Below, piece by piece: positions 1-6,311 of a stretch of DNA of 8,655 bases. A program made the translations under genes and the position numbers. The DNA comes from an uncultured Variovorax sp. (GTDB lineage Bacteria > Pseudomonadota > Gammaproteobacteria > Burkholderiales > Burkholderiaceae_C). The DNA lies in contig CAIQMJ010000420.1 in NCBI GenBank assembly GCA_903872875.1, positions 1 to 8,655 on the forward strand, given 5' to 3'. The notes beneath the pieces were generated by a model. The model searched no databases and had not been told where the DNA came from. It saw only the letters and a program-made list of their open reading frames with translations. Numbering within the stretch: position 1 is the stretch's first letter; the number at the start of each line of letters is the position of its first letter.

Positions 1-969
1 CAGCAGCACCGCAAGCCATTTCGGCGGCGCGAACACCAGCGCGCCCATGACGGCGGCGGTGAGCACGGATGCCAGCAGCATCATCCCGTCGGCGTCGAGC
101 CTGGCGCGCAGCCGCGGCATCACCAGCGCCCCGCCGATCGCGCCCGCACCGACGGCGCCGAGCAGGATGCCGTAGAAGCCCGCGGTGCCGCCGAGCATCT
201 GGCGCGCAACCAGCGGCAGCAGCGCCCAGACCGAACTCGCGAACAGGAAGAACACGGCCGCGCGCAGCAGCACCACGTGCAGCTCCTTGCTGGCGCGCGT
301 GTAGCGCAGGCCGGCGCGGAAGGCGCCGAGGAAGTTTTCCGACAGGTTGCTGTCGACCGGCGCCGGCCGGCGCCACCACAGCAGCGCGGCGATCACGAAC
401 ACGTAGCTCAGCACGTCCGCGCCGTAGGTCATCGCGGCGCCGAAGCTCGCGAGGATCAGGCCGCCCGCGGCCGGCCCGATCGAGCGCGCGATGTTGATGC
501 CCAGCGAGTTCAGCGCAACCGCGCTTTTCAGATCGGAGCGCGGCACCAGTTCCGGCACGATCGACTGCCAGGTCGGCCCCATCAGTGCCGCACCGATGCC
601 GCCGACGAAGGTCAGCGCGATCAGGTACTCGACCGTCAGCGCGCCGGTGTGCGACAGGACGAGCAGCGTGCCGCTCACGCCGGCGAGCACCAGCTGCACG
701 AAGATCAGGAAGCGCCGCCGGTCGAGGATGTCCGACAGCACGCCGGCCGGGATCGCGAGCAGGAAGATCGGCAGGGTGGCCGCCGTCTGAATCAGTGCCA
801 CCGCGGTCGGGCTGGCCGACAGGTCGGTCACCAGCCAGGAGCTGGCGACGTCGCGCATGAAGCTGCCGATGTTGCCGAGCACGGTGGCCGCCCACAGCAC
901 CGCGAACACCGGCTGGCGCAGTGGCGCGAAGGCACCGGTCGCGGCCGGCTTCTGGACTGCGTCAGTCAT
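1..969 (-). CDS. MFS transporter (EntS/MFS_3-like exporter), partial, C-terminus beyond window
   Basis: This is a major facilitator superfamily inner-membrane transporter, probably a proton-driven exporter of a small molecule. The first 323 codons are present and the reading frame is open to base 1, so roughly the last quarter of a ~410-residue protein is missing. The N-terminus (MTDAVQKPAATGAFAPLRQP) is followed by hydrophobic helices. Motif A of the superfamily is visible as GVLSDILDRRR at about residues 76-86, in the loop between helices 2 and 3. The run LNSLGINIARAIGPAAGG around helix 5 is typical of the enterobactin-exporter-like (EntS, MFS_3) branch. The ATG is preceded by GGGAG with a 7-nt spacer and overlaps the DoxX stop codon by 8 bp (ATGACTGA), so it is the last visible gene of the operon. 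The substrate cannot be read from the sequence. A product of the upstream hydrolases or an aromatic compound is a reasonable guess. Confidence 0.9.
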   Translation of the reverse strand, partial: MTDAVQKPAATGAFAPLRQPVFAVLWAATVLGNIGSFMRDVASSWLVTDLSASPTAVALIQTAATLPIFLLAIPAGVLSDILDRRRFLIFVQLVLAGVSGTLLVLSHTGALTVEYLIALTFVGGIGAALMGPTWQSIVPELVPRSDLKSAVALNSLGINIARSIGPAAGGLILASFGAAMTYGADVLSYVFVIAALLWWRRPAPVDSNLSENFLGAFRAGLRYTRASKELHVVLLRAAVFFLFASSVWALLPLVARQMLGGTAGFYGILLGAVGAGAIGGALVMPRLRARLDADGMMLLASVLTAAVMGALVFAPPKWLAVLL

Positions 970-1369
970 GCGAACGCTCCCGCAGGTCGTGCCAGGCGAC
1001 CAGCAGGAACCCGCCGACCAGTCCCCAGTGCTCGAAGAAGGCGTTGGCGACCATGAAGCGATCGGGCATCGGTATCTCCCAGAAGCGGTTGGCCACGAAG
1101 GTCGCCATCAGCGTGAAGCCGGCCAGCCCGAGCGCGCCGAGCCAGCGGTAGAAGCCGGTGAGGATCATCAGCGCGGCGCCCAGTTCGAAGACGATCACCG
1201 CCACGGCCATCGGCGCGGCCGGCGACAGGCCGAAGTGGTTCATCTCCGCGATGGCCGAGGCGAAGTCGGTCGCCTTGTTGAAGCCGCCCTGCAGGTAGGC
1301 CGAGCAAAGGAACAGCAATGCGAACCAGCGCACGGCGCTGGCGGTGAAGAGACGTGTGAGCGCGTTCAT
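962..1369 (-). CDS. DoxX family membrane protein
   Basis: This 135-residue integral membrane protein belongs to the DoxX family (small four-helix proteins related to YqjF and to the DoxD subunit of thiosulfate:quinone oxidoreductase). Four hydrophobic segments are visible at about residues 13-27, 52-70, 75-93 and 114-126. The signature GGFNKATDF follows helix 1, and the conserved stretch FELGAALMILTGFYRWLGAL spans helices 2 and 3. The family is linked to quinone or thiol redox stress, but the biochemical activity of most members is unknown. The start ATG shares one base with the amidohydrolase stop (TGATG) and has no clear Shine-Dalgarno of its own, so translation is probably coupled. The stop overlaps the MFS start by 8 bp. 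E. coli YqjF is activated by the LysR protein YhaJ, and a YhaJ-like regulator heads this cluster. Confidence 0.92.
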   Translation of the reverse strand: MNALTRLFTASAVRWFALLFLCSAYLQGGFNKATDFASAIAEMNHFGLSPAAPMAVAVIVFELGAALMILTGFYRWLGALGLAGFTLMATFVANRFWEIPMPDRFMVANAFFEHWGLVGGFLLVAWHDLRERSHD

Positions 1370-3267
1370 CAGACGGCCCAGCAGGCGCAGCCGAGCGCGC
1401 CCCAGAAGCTCTTCAGATCGGCGATCGGCAGCTTGCTGCTCCAGGCCGTCGCGTGCTGGTGGCCGTGCACGTTGCAGTCGTTGGCGCAGGCGCAATCCGC
1501 AGCCATGCGCTTCAGGCTGGACTGCAGCGGCCGGCCTTCGCGGCTTTCGGTATCGGCCCAGGCGCCGTAGCCGCCGAAGGTGCGCGCGGGCGACCAGTCG
1601 GGCATGGCTGGCGGTGGAGCGCCTTCGTCGAGCGGCTGGAACGGCCCGGCGCCATAGACCACCTTGCCGCCGACCATCGTCAGCAGCGACGTGGTGTCGG
1701 CGATGTCGGACTCGGGGCAGCTGAAGAAGTCGCGGTCGGGCACGACCAGGTCGGCCAGCTGGCCGGCCTCGATGCGGCCCTTCTTGCCGACCTCGTTGGA
1801 GAACCAGGTCACGTTGTCGGTCCACATGCGCAGCGCCGCTTCGCGGTCCAGGCAGTTGCGCTGCGGGTAGAGCTGCAGGCCGCCCACGGTCCGGCCGGTG
1901 ACCAGCCACGACAGCGACACCCAAGGGTTGTACGACGCGACGCGCGTCGCGTCGGTGCCCGCCGAGACCTTCACGCCCTTTTCGAGCATGCGCTTGACCG
2001 GTGGCGTGGCCTCGGCCGCGCCGGCGCCGTAACGCTCGACGAAGTACTCGCCCTGGTAGGCCATGCGGTGCTGCACCGCGATGCCGCCGCCTAGCGCGGC
2101 GATGCGGTCGATCGACTTCTCGGAGATCGTCTCGCAGTGGTCGAAGAACCAGTTCAGCCCGGCAAGCGGCGTGTCGCGGTCCACCTTCTCGAACACGTCG
2201 AGCGCGCGCTCGATCGTCTCGTCGTAGGTCGCATGCAGCCGCCAGGGCCACTTGTTCTGCACCAGCACGCGCACGACCTCTTCCAGCTCGCCTTCCATCT
2301 CCGGTGCCATGTCGGGCCGGGGCTGGCGGAAGTCCTCGAAGTCGGCCGCGGAGAACACCAGCATCTCGCCGGCGCCGTTGTGGCGGAAGTAGTCGTCGCC
2401 CTGCTTGTACTTCGAGGTGGATGTCCAGTTCAGGAAGTCCTGCTTTTCCTGCTTGGGCTTCTGCGTGAACAGGTTGTAGGCCAGGCGGATGGTCAGCTGG
2501 CCGGCGTCGGCCAGTTGCTGGATCACCTGGTAGTCCTCGGGATAGTTCTGGAAGCCGCCACCCGCGTCGATGGCGCCGGTCACGCCCAGGCGGTTCAGGT
2601 CGCGCATGAAGTGGCGGGTCGAATTGACCTGGTAGTCCAGCGGCAGCTTCGGCCCCTTGGCCAGCGTGGCGTACAGGATCGACGCGTTGGGCTTGGCCAG
2701 CAGCAGGCCGGTCGGGTTGCCCGCGGCGTCGCGCACGATCTCGCCGCCGGGCGGCGCGGGCGTGTCCTTCGTGTAGCCGACGGCACGCAGCGCGGCGCCG
2801 TTGAGCAGGGCGCGGTCGTACAGGTGCAGCAGGAAGACGGGCGTGTCGGGTGCGACCGCATTCAGCTCGGCGATCGTCGGCAGCCGCTTCTCGGCGAACT
2901 GGTGCTCGGTGAAGCCACCGACCACGCGCACCCACTGCGGTGCGGGGGTGATCGCCACCTGGCGCCTGAGCATGCCCATCGCGTCGGCCAGGCTGCGCAC
3001 GCCGTCCCAGCGCAGTTCGAGGTTGTAGTTGAGGCCGCCACGGATGATGTGCAGGTGGTTGTCGATCAGGCCCGGCAGCACCGGCTTGCCCTGCAGATCG
3101 ACGACGCGCGTGCCGGCGCCGGCCAGCGGCAGCACGTCTTCGTCGCGGCCGACGCGCACGAAGCGGCCGTCCTGGATGGCGACCGCGCTGGCGACCGGGT
3201 TGGCGCGGTCCAGCGTGGTGATGCGGCCGTTGTGGAGGATCAGGTCCGGGGACGATGCATCAGCCAT
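1369..3267 (-). CDS. YtcJ-type metal-dependent amidohydrolase with Cys/His-rich C-terminal tail
   Basis: This 632-residue protein belongs to the amidohydrolase superfamily, amidohydro_3/YtcJ branch, whose members hydrolyse amide or related C-N bonds in a TIM barrel. It opens with the small beta-sandwich (DLILHNGRITTLD) and reaches the metal-binding HxH at H71 and H73 (LPGLIDNHLH). Further candidate ligands or catalytic residues are H345 (WRLHATYDE), H377 (FDHCE) and D439 (SAGTDATRV). The barrel closes near residues 500-540 (GQLADLVV, MVGGKVVY). About 90 extra residues follow, containing C592, C594, C598, H601, H603, H605 and, near the very end, C627 and C629. This tail could bind a second metal. 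The start has AAGGAG seven bases upstream and overlaps the XapX stop by 8 bp (ATGGCTGA). No signal peptide is seen, so it is probably cytoplasmic. The substrate is unknown. The neighbouring YcaC-type hydrolase suggests two-step processing of an amide. Confidence 0.92.
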   Translation of the reverse strand: MADASSPDLILHNGRITTLDRANPVASAVAIQDGRFVRVGRDEDVLPLAGAGTRVVDLQGKPVLPGLIDNHLHIIRGGLNYNLELRWDGVRSLADAMGMLRRQVAITPAPQWVRVVGGFTEHQFAEKRLPTIAELNAVAPDTPVFLLHLYDRALLNGAALRAVGYTKDTPAPPGGEIVRDAAGNPTGLLLAKPNASILYATLAKGPKLPLDYQVNSTRHFMRDLNRLGVTGAIDAGGGFQNYPEDYQVIQQLADAGQLTIRLAYNLFTQKPKQEKQDFLNWTSTSKYKQGDDYFRHNGAGEMLVFSAADFEDFRQPRPDMAPEMEGELEEVVRVLVQNKWPWRLHATYDETIERALDVFEKVDRDTPLAGLNWFFDHCETISEKSIDRIAALGGGIAVQHRMAYQGEYFVERYGAGAAEATPPVKRMLEKGVKVSAGTDATRVASYNPWVSLSWLVTGRTVGGLQLYPQRNCLDREAALRMWTDNVTWFSNEVGKKGRIEAGQLADLVVPDRDFFSCPESDIADTTSLLTMVGGKVVYGAGPFQPLDEGAPPPAMPDWSPARTFGGYGAWADTESREGRPLQSSLKRMAADCACANDCNVHGHQHATAWSSKLPIADLKSFWGALGCACWAV

Positions 3268-3541
3268 GGCTGGGCTCCTTCGACTCTTGCGATGCCGTTG
3301 CGGCGGTGCACTTCGGCAGTTCGCCGAACACGTGCGGCTTCACCTGGTGGTGCAGCCACGAGGTCGCCGTGGTCTGCGGGCGCGCCAGGCTCTTGATGAG
3401 CGGCGGTATCTGCTCGCCCAACAGGATACCCAGAAGCCCCACCAGGGCGATGACCGGCGGTGCCGGGGAGCGCACCTGGAAGAGTGCGTAGATCACGCCG
3501 ACCAGCAGGCCGAGCGCAAGCGACAGGACATAGGACTTCAT
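3260..3541 (-). CDS. XapX domain-containing small membrane protein
   Basis: This 93-residue protein has an N-terminal XapX domain (DUF1427 type) at residues 1-52. It comprises one hydrophobic helix (YVLSLALGLLVGVIYALF), a short loop with the family-typical RSPAPP, and a second helix (VIALVGLLGILLGEQ). XapX proteins are small two-helix membrane proteins of unknown function, often found in operons with hydrolases. The remaining ~40 residues form a soluble tail rich in His, Ser and Thr (SWLHHQVKPH, then a Cys), longer than the bare domain. The ATG lies 17 nt after the hydrolase stop. Its ribosome site is weak, so I chose this start because MKSYV matches the usual start of the domain. The stop overlaps the amidohydrolase start, indicating coupling. 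A role in anchoring or transport for the adjacent enzymes is only a guess. Confidence 0.85.
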   Translation of the reverse strand: MKSYVLSLALGLLVGVIYALFQVRSPAPPVIALVGLLGILLGEQIPPLIKSLARPQTTATSWLHHQVKPHVFGELPKCTAATASQESKEPSHG

Positions 3542-3558
3542 CTTGCGCACCGCCGGGC

Positions 3559-4212
3559 TCAGCCTTCGTGCGCGCCGAACATGGTCTTGGCGTAGGTCAC
3601 GCCCAGGCCATAGGCGCCGCCGAACTTCTTCGCGATGCCGGTGGTCATCTCGTAGGTGTCGGTGCGCGCCCAGTCGCGCTGCAGTTCCAGCAGATACTGC
3701 AGCGAGGTCATCGGCTGCGCGCCGGCCTGCACCATGCGGTCCATTGCACGGTTGTGCGCCTCGGCGGACACGTCGCCGCAGGCATCGGCCAGCACGTACA
3801 CCTCGAAGCCCTGGTCGATCGCCGACAGCGCCGGGCCGACGATGCAAACGCCGGTCCACAGGCCCGACAGCACGATGCGCCGCTTGCCGATCTCGTTGAT
3901 GCGGCCGATCACGGCGGCATCTTCCCAGGTGTTCATCGAGGTGCGGTCGAGCAGCTCCTGGCCCGGAAACGCGTCGGTGATCTCGCTGAACATCGGGCCG
4001 GAGAAGCTCTTCTCGGCCACTGTCGTGAGGATGGTCGGCACGCCGAAGCCGGCGGCCGCATTGGCCACCAGCGCGGCGTTGTTGCGCAGCGTGATGGCCT
4101 CGATCGAGTGCGTGGCGAAGGCCATCTGCGACTGGAAGTCGATCATGACCAGCGTGTGGTCCTTGGGCGTGAGCAGCTTGGCGCCGGCGGTCGGGGTGGC
4201 TTGGATGGACAT
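3559..4212 (-). CDS. YcaC-like isochorismatase-family hydrolase
   Basis: This 217-residue cysteine hydrolase of the isochorismatase-like fold is closest in pattern to E. coli YcaC. The nucleophile is predicted to be C123 in LSGLWTGVCIVGPALSAID, and the general-base Asp is D25 in VMIDFQSQM. The third family residue, normally a Lys between them, cannot be placed with confidence; R90 before SMNTWED is the nearest basic residue. An early Phe/Gln/Met pattern (IDFQSQMAF), a central VPTILTTVAE strand and a C-terminal stretch with EMTTGIAKKFGG all fit the family. The frame is open upstream to 4281. I chose the ATG at 4212 because GGAG sits eight bases before it and the extension is unlike the family. 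It is a soluble cytoplasmic enzyme; the substrate is unknown, as for YcaC itself. It follows the pirin gene after a 137-nt gap and precedes XapX by 17 nt. Confidence 0.92.
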   Translation of the reverse strand: MSIQATPTAGAKLLTPKDHTLVMIDFQSQMAFATHSIEAITLRNNAALVANAAAGFGVPTILTTVAEKSFSGPMFSEITDAFPGQELLDRTSMNTWEDAAVIGRINEIGKRRIVLSGLWTGVCIVGPALSAIDQGFEVYVLADACGDVSAEAHNRAMDRMVQAGAQPMTSLQYLLELQRDWARTDTYEMTTGIAKKFGGAYGLGVTYAKTMFGAHEG

Positions 4213-4349
4213 GGAAAAGCTCCGTTGAGATGGACAGTGGAAAAAAGAGAACAGGGATGCGGGCGCGGAGCGCATCGTCATGGCGATGCGTCCGCATGTC
4301 TTGTCGATTCAGGAGGCCCTTTGGACATTTGTCGTCCGGACCTCGACCT
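4213..4349 (-). promoter_or_regulatory. Intergenic leader with competing inverted repeats between pirin and YcaC-like genes
   Basis: This is the only sizeable gap inside the minus-strand block. It holds a perfect 7-bp inverted repeat, CGCATCG (4271-4277) and CGATGCG (4284-4290), with a 6-nt loop. A second repeat, ATGCG (4286-4290) and CGCAT (4293-4297), shares one arm with the first, so the two hairpins are mutually exclusive. On the minus strand a run of six T (4241-4246) follows about 25 nt later, too far for a standard intrinsic terminator. The gap may attenuate transcription or stabilise processed ends between the pirin gene and the remaining operon. I see no convincing sigma-70 promoter in it. 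Confidence 0.4.
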
Positions 4350-5069
4350 TCAGAGCGCGGGCTGCTCGTTCGGCCGCAGGTCGAACAGCAGCACTTCGGC
4401 GTCCTGGCCGTTCGAGAAGCGCACGCGTTCTTCGGCGCGCACGCGGGCGCCGTCGCCCTCGGACAGCCGGCGGCCGTTGACCTCGACGCTGCCGCGCGCC
4501 ACGTGCACATAGCCGTGGCGTTCGTTGCCCAGGGGCAGCTCCGCGCTTTCGTCGCCGTCGAACAGGCCGGCGTAGACGCGGGCGTCCTGGTGCACCGCGA
4601 GCGATCCGTCGGTGCCCTCGGGCGAGATGATCAGGCGCAGCCGGCCGCGCTTTTCCTCGGCCGGGAAGTGCACCTGCTGGTAGCGCGGCGCCACGCCGCG
4701 CGCATTCGGCACGATCCAGATCTGCAGGAAGTGCAGCGGATCGCTGGCCGACGAGTTGAACTCGCTGTGGCGTACGCCGGTGCCGGCGCTCATCATCTGC
4801 ACGTCGCCCGGGCGGATCACCGAGCCGGTGCCCATCGAGTCCTTGTGCTCGAGCGCGCCTTCCAGCACGTACGAGAAGATCTCCATGTCGCGGTGCGGAT
4901 GCGTGCCGAAGCCGCGGCCCGGGCTCACGCGGTCGTCGTTGATGACCAGCAGATCGGAAAAGCCCTGTTGCTTGACGTCGTGGTAATGGCCGAAGGAGAA
5001 GGTGTGAGCCGACCTGAGCCAGCCGAAGTCTGCGCGTCCGCGGGCGCTCGCACTGCGAAGTTCCAACAT
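4350..5069 (-). CDS. Pirin family protein (YhaK/quercetinase-like bicupin)
   Basis: This 239-residue pirin is a two-domain cupin. The N-terminal cupin carries the complete metal site H57 and H59 (GTHPHRDME), H101 and E103 (GVRHSEFN). These are the four ligands that bind Fe in the pirin family, and some members show quercetin 2,3-dioxygenase activity. The family-typical GRGFGTHPHRDMEIFSYVLEG and the downstream QIWIVPN are present. The C-terminal cupin runs from about residue 150 (RLRLIISPEG) to 235. The length matches bacterial pirins such as YhaK. An upstream in-frame extension exists, but the ATG at 5069 is preceded by AGAAAGGAG at ideal spacing and MLELRSA fits the family. The gene is divergent from the LysR regulator, as the first gene of the minus-strand block. 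Its likely role is redox or quinone sensing or degradation in the cytoplasm; E. coli YhaK is linked to the YhaJ regulator. Confidence 0.93.
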   Translation of the reverse strand: MLELRSASARGRADFGWLRSAHTFSFGHYHDVKQQGFSDLLVINDDRVSPGRGFGTHPHRDMEIFSYVLEGALEHKDSMGTGSVIRPGDVQMMSAGTGVRHSEFNSSASDPLHFLQIWIVPNARGVAPRYQQVHFPAEEKRGRLRLIISPEGTDGSLAVHQDARVYAGLFDGDESAELPLGNERHGYVHVARGSVEVNGRRLSEGDGARVRAEERVRFSNGQDAEVLLFDLRPNEQPAL

Positions 5070-5087
5070 GATGGCTCCTTTCTGAGG

Positions 5088-5115
5088 TTCGATTGAATTC
5101 ATGATTGGCATCGAA
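5088..5115. promoter_or_regulatory. Candidate LysR operator half-site pair upstream of the pirin gene
   Basis: TTCGAT (5088-5093) and ATCGAA (5110-5115) form an inverted pair separated by 16 nt, just upstream of the pirin ribosome site. The hexamer is the same one that builds the palindrome at 5189-5203, and the 8-mer TTCGATTG occurs at both 5088 and 5198. Repetition of one hexamer four times in 116 bp of a divergent regulator/target gap suggests binding sites for the adjacent LysR protein. The binding itself is inferred. Confidence 0.45.
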
Positions 5116-5160
5116 GAAGATCTCCAATGCATGGATGAATCATCGGCGGCCATGGAAGGT

Positions 5161-5190
5161 TTGTTGACGAAACGTTTGCGGGCTTATGAT
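5161..5190 (+). promoter_or_regulatory. Predicted sigma-70 promoter of the LysR gene
   Basis: A near-consensus -10 box TATGAT lies at 5185-5190. Two overlapping -35 candidates sit upstream: TTGTTG at 5161 (18-nt spacer) or TTGACG at 5164 (15-nt spacer). The 8-bp palindrome AAACGTTT lies in the spacer. Transcription would start near 5197, inside the palindrome described next. Confidence 0.5.
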
Positions 5191-5203
5191 CGAATTTTTC
5201 GAT
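5189..5203. promoter_or_regulatory. Palindromic LysR-type box (T-N11-A) overlapping the -10 region
   Basis: ATCGAA-TTT-TTCGAT is a perfect 6-bp inverted repeat. It contains T5190-N11-A5202, the LysR-family recognition pattern. It overlaps the end of the predicted -10 box and the probable start site of the LysR gene, the position expected for autorepression. The site is seen directly; the function is inferred. Confidence 0.55.
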
Positions 5204-5226
5204 TGTTCGTTCGGAGGCGTTTCGAC

Positions 5227-6144
5227 ATGCTCAAGCTCAGCCTGGAAGCCATTGAGGTCGTCGACGCGATTGCGCGCCACGGCTCCTTCGCCGCTGCCGC
5301 GTCGCGCCTGAACAAGGTGCCGTCCACCATCTCCTATGCGGTCGGCAAGCTGGAAGAACAGCTCGGCATGCTGCTCTTCGAGCGCAACGGGCCGCGCGTG
5401 AGCCTGACCCCCGCAGGCGAGGAGATGCTGCGCGAGGGCCGCTGGCTGCTCGGCGCGGCGGGCGACCTCGAATCGCGCATGCGGCAGATCGCGACCGGCT
5501 TCGAGTCGGAACTGCGCCTGGTGCACGACTCGCTGATCCCCACGCAGGCGCTGATCGACGACATCCGGGCCTTCGAAGACCTGCGCTGCGGCACCCGGCT
5601 GCGCATCGGCTGCGAGGCGCTGACCGGCAGCTGGGAGGCATTGCGCGAGGGGCGTGCCGACATCGTCATCGCGGCAGGCGAAGGCCCGGCCGGCGGGGGC
5701 TACCAGGCCGCGACGGTCGGCAGCCTCGACTTCGCCTTCTGCGTGGCGCCGCTGCATCCGCTGGCGCAACTGAAGCGGCCGCTGCAGCGCGGCGACCTGC
5801 TCGGCCACAACGCGATCGTGGTGGGCGACAGCGCGCGCACGCTGTCGGACCGCACGGTCGGACTGCTCGCGGGCCAGCAGCGCATCACGGTGCCGTCGAT
5901 GGCGGCGAAGATCGCCTGCCAGGTCGGCGGCCTCGGCCACGGCTACCTGCCGCGCGCCTGCGTCGAACTCGAACTCGCGCGCGGCACGTTGGTCGAATTG
6001 GCCACCGAAGAGCCGCGTGCGCCCGAGCCCTTCTGGCTGGCGTGGAAGACCGGCTCGGCCGGTCAGGCGCTCAAGTGGTGGCAGCAGCGGCTGAGCCGGC
6101 CGCTGATTCCGGCGCTGCTGCCACGATCGATCTGGATGCCTTGA
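5227..6144 (+). CDS. LysR family transcriptional regulator (YhaJ-like)
   Basis: This 305-residue LysR-type regulator has a winged helix-turn-helix at residues 4-62. The recognition region is HGSFAAAASRLNKVPSTISY, and LEEQLGMLLFER and LTPAGEEML complete the domain. The periplasmic-binding-protein-like effector domain spans about residues 88-290. The pattern GSFAAAA..L..VPS..SY...KLEE, the GSWEALREGRADIVIA segment and the overall layout resemble E. coli YhaJ, a regulator that responds to nitrotoluene breakdown products or quinones. An in-frame extension to 5101 exists, but GGAGG (5213-5217) nine bases before the ATG at 5227 and the family N-terminus fix this start. The gene is divergent from pirin and so is the natural regulator of the minus-strand block. 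It ends 31 nt before the PIP box of the next gene, with no clear terminator in between. Confidence 0.93.
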   Translation: MLKLSLEAIEVVDAIARHGSFAAAASRLNKVPSTISYAVGKLEEQLGMLLFERNGPRVSLTPAGEEMLREGRWLLGAAGDLESRMRQIATGFESELRLVHDSLIPTQALIDDIRAFEDLRCGTRLRIGCEALTGSWEALREGRADIVIAAGEGPAGGGYQAATVGSLDFAFCVAPLHPLAQLKRPLQRGDLLGHNAIVVGDSARTLSDRTVGLLAGQQRITVPSMAAKIACQVGGLGHGYLPRACVELELARGTLVELATEEPRAPEPFWLAWKTGSAGQALKWWQQRLSRPLIPALLPRSIWMP

Positions 6145-6175
6145 CGCCGAGCACGGGGGGAAAGAAGGCTTCCGC

Positions 6176-6200
6176 TTCGTTCCGAGGCTGGGTGCTTCGC
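6176..6200 (+). promoter_or_regulatory. Plant-inducible promoter (PIP/hrpII) box
   Basis: TTCGT (6176-6180) and TTCGC (6196-6200) are separated by exactly 15 nt, a perfect match to the TTCGB-N15-TTCGB consensus. Read as TTCG-N16-TTCG it is also a perfect hrpII box. Such boxes are bound by the AraC-type activators HrpX (Xanthomonas, Acidovorax) and HrpB (Ralstonia), which switch on type III secretion genes and effectors in plants. The correctly spaced -10 element downstream makes a chance match unlikely. Confidence 0.85.
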
Positions 6201-6231
6201 ACAGTCCGTGCCGATGTGCGTTCGGTGTTCC

Positions 6232-6237
6232 TAGAGT
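6232..6237 (+). promoter_or_regulatory. -10 element of the PIP-box promoter
   Basis: TAGAGT fits the YANNRT -10 consensus of HrpX/HrpB-dependent promoters. It begins 31 nt after the end of the PIP box, inside the 30-32 nt window known for functional sites. Transcription would start near 6243-6246, giving a leader of about 70 nt before the ATG at 6312. Confidence 0.75.
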
Positions 6238-6243
6238 GATTGC

Positions 6244-6265
6244 CGGCCCGCACCGACGCGGGCCG
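6244..6265 (+). promoter_or_regulatory. Strong GC hairpin at the predicted mRNA 5' end
   Basis: CGGCCCGC (6244-6251) and GCGGGCCG (6258-6265) form a perfect 8-bp stem with the 6-nt loop ACCGAC. No T-run follows, so it is not a standard terminator for the LysR gene. The predicted start site of the PIP promoter falls at its left edge, so the mRNA would begin with this stem, which could protect it from 5'-end decay. Confidence 0.55.
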
Positions 6266-6311
6266 AATTCCTCATCATCGAAGAGACACGCCGTGAACGC
6301 GGGAGCTGGCC

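Noticed and set aside
962..2935. 657-codon minus-strand ORF overlapping the amidohydrolase and containing DoxX
   Set aside because: Only its last 135 codons have protein character (DoxX). The rest is an Arg/Ala-rich out-of-frame shadow of the amidohydrolase.
2137..3396. 419-codon plus-strand ORF opposite the amidohydrolase
   Set aside because: It is an antisense shadow in GC-rich DNA with no family motif, while the opposite strand encodes a complete, motif-bearing amidohydrolase.
6196..6225. A second PIP box formed by TTCGC (6196) and TTCGG (6221)
   Set aside because: The spacing is 20 nt, not 15, so it does not fit the consensus.
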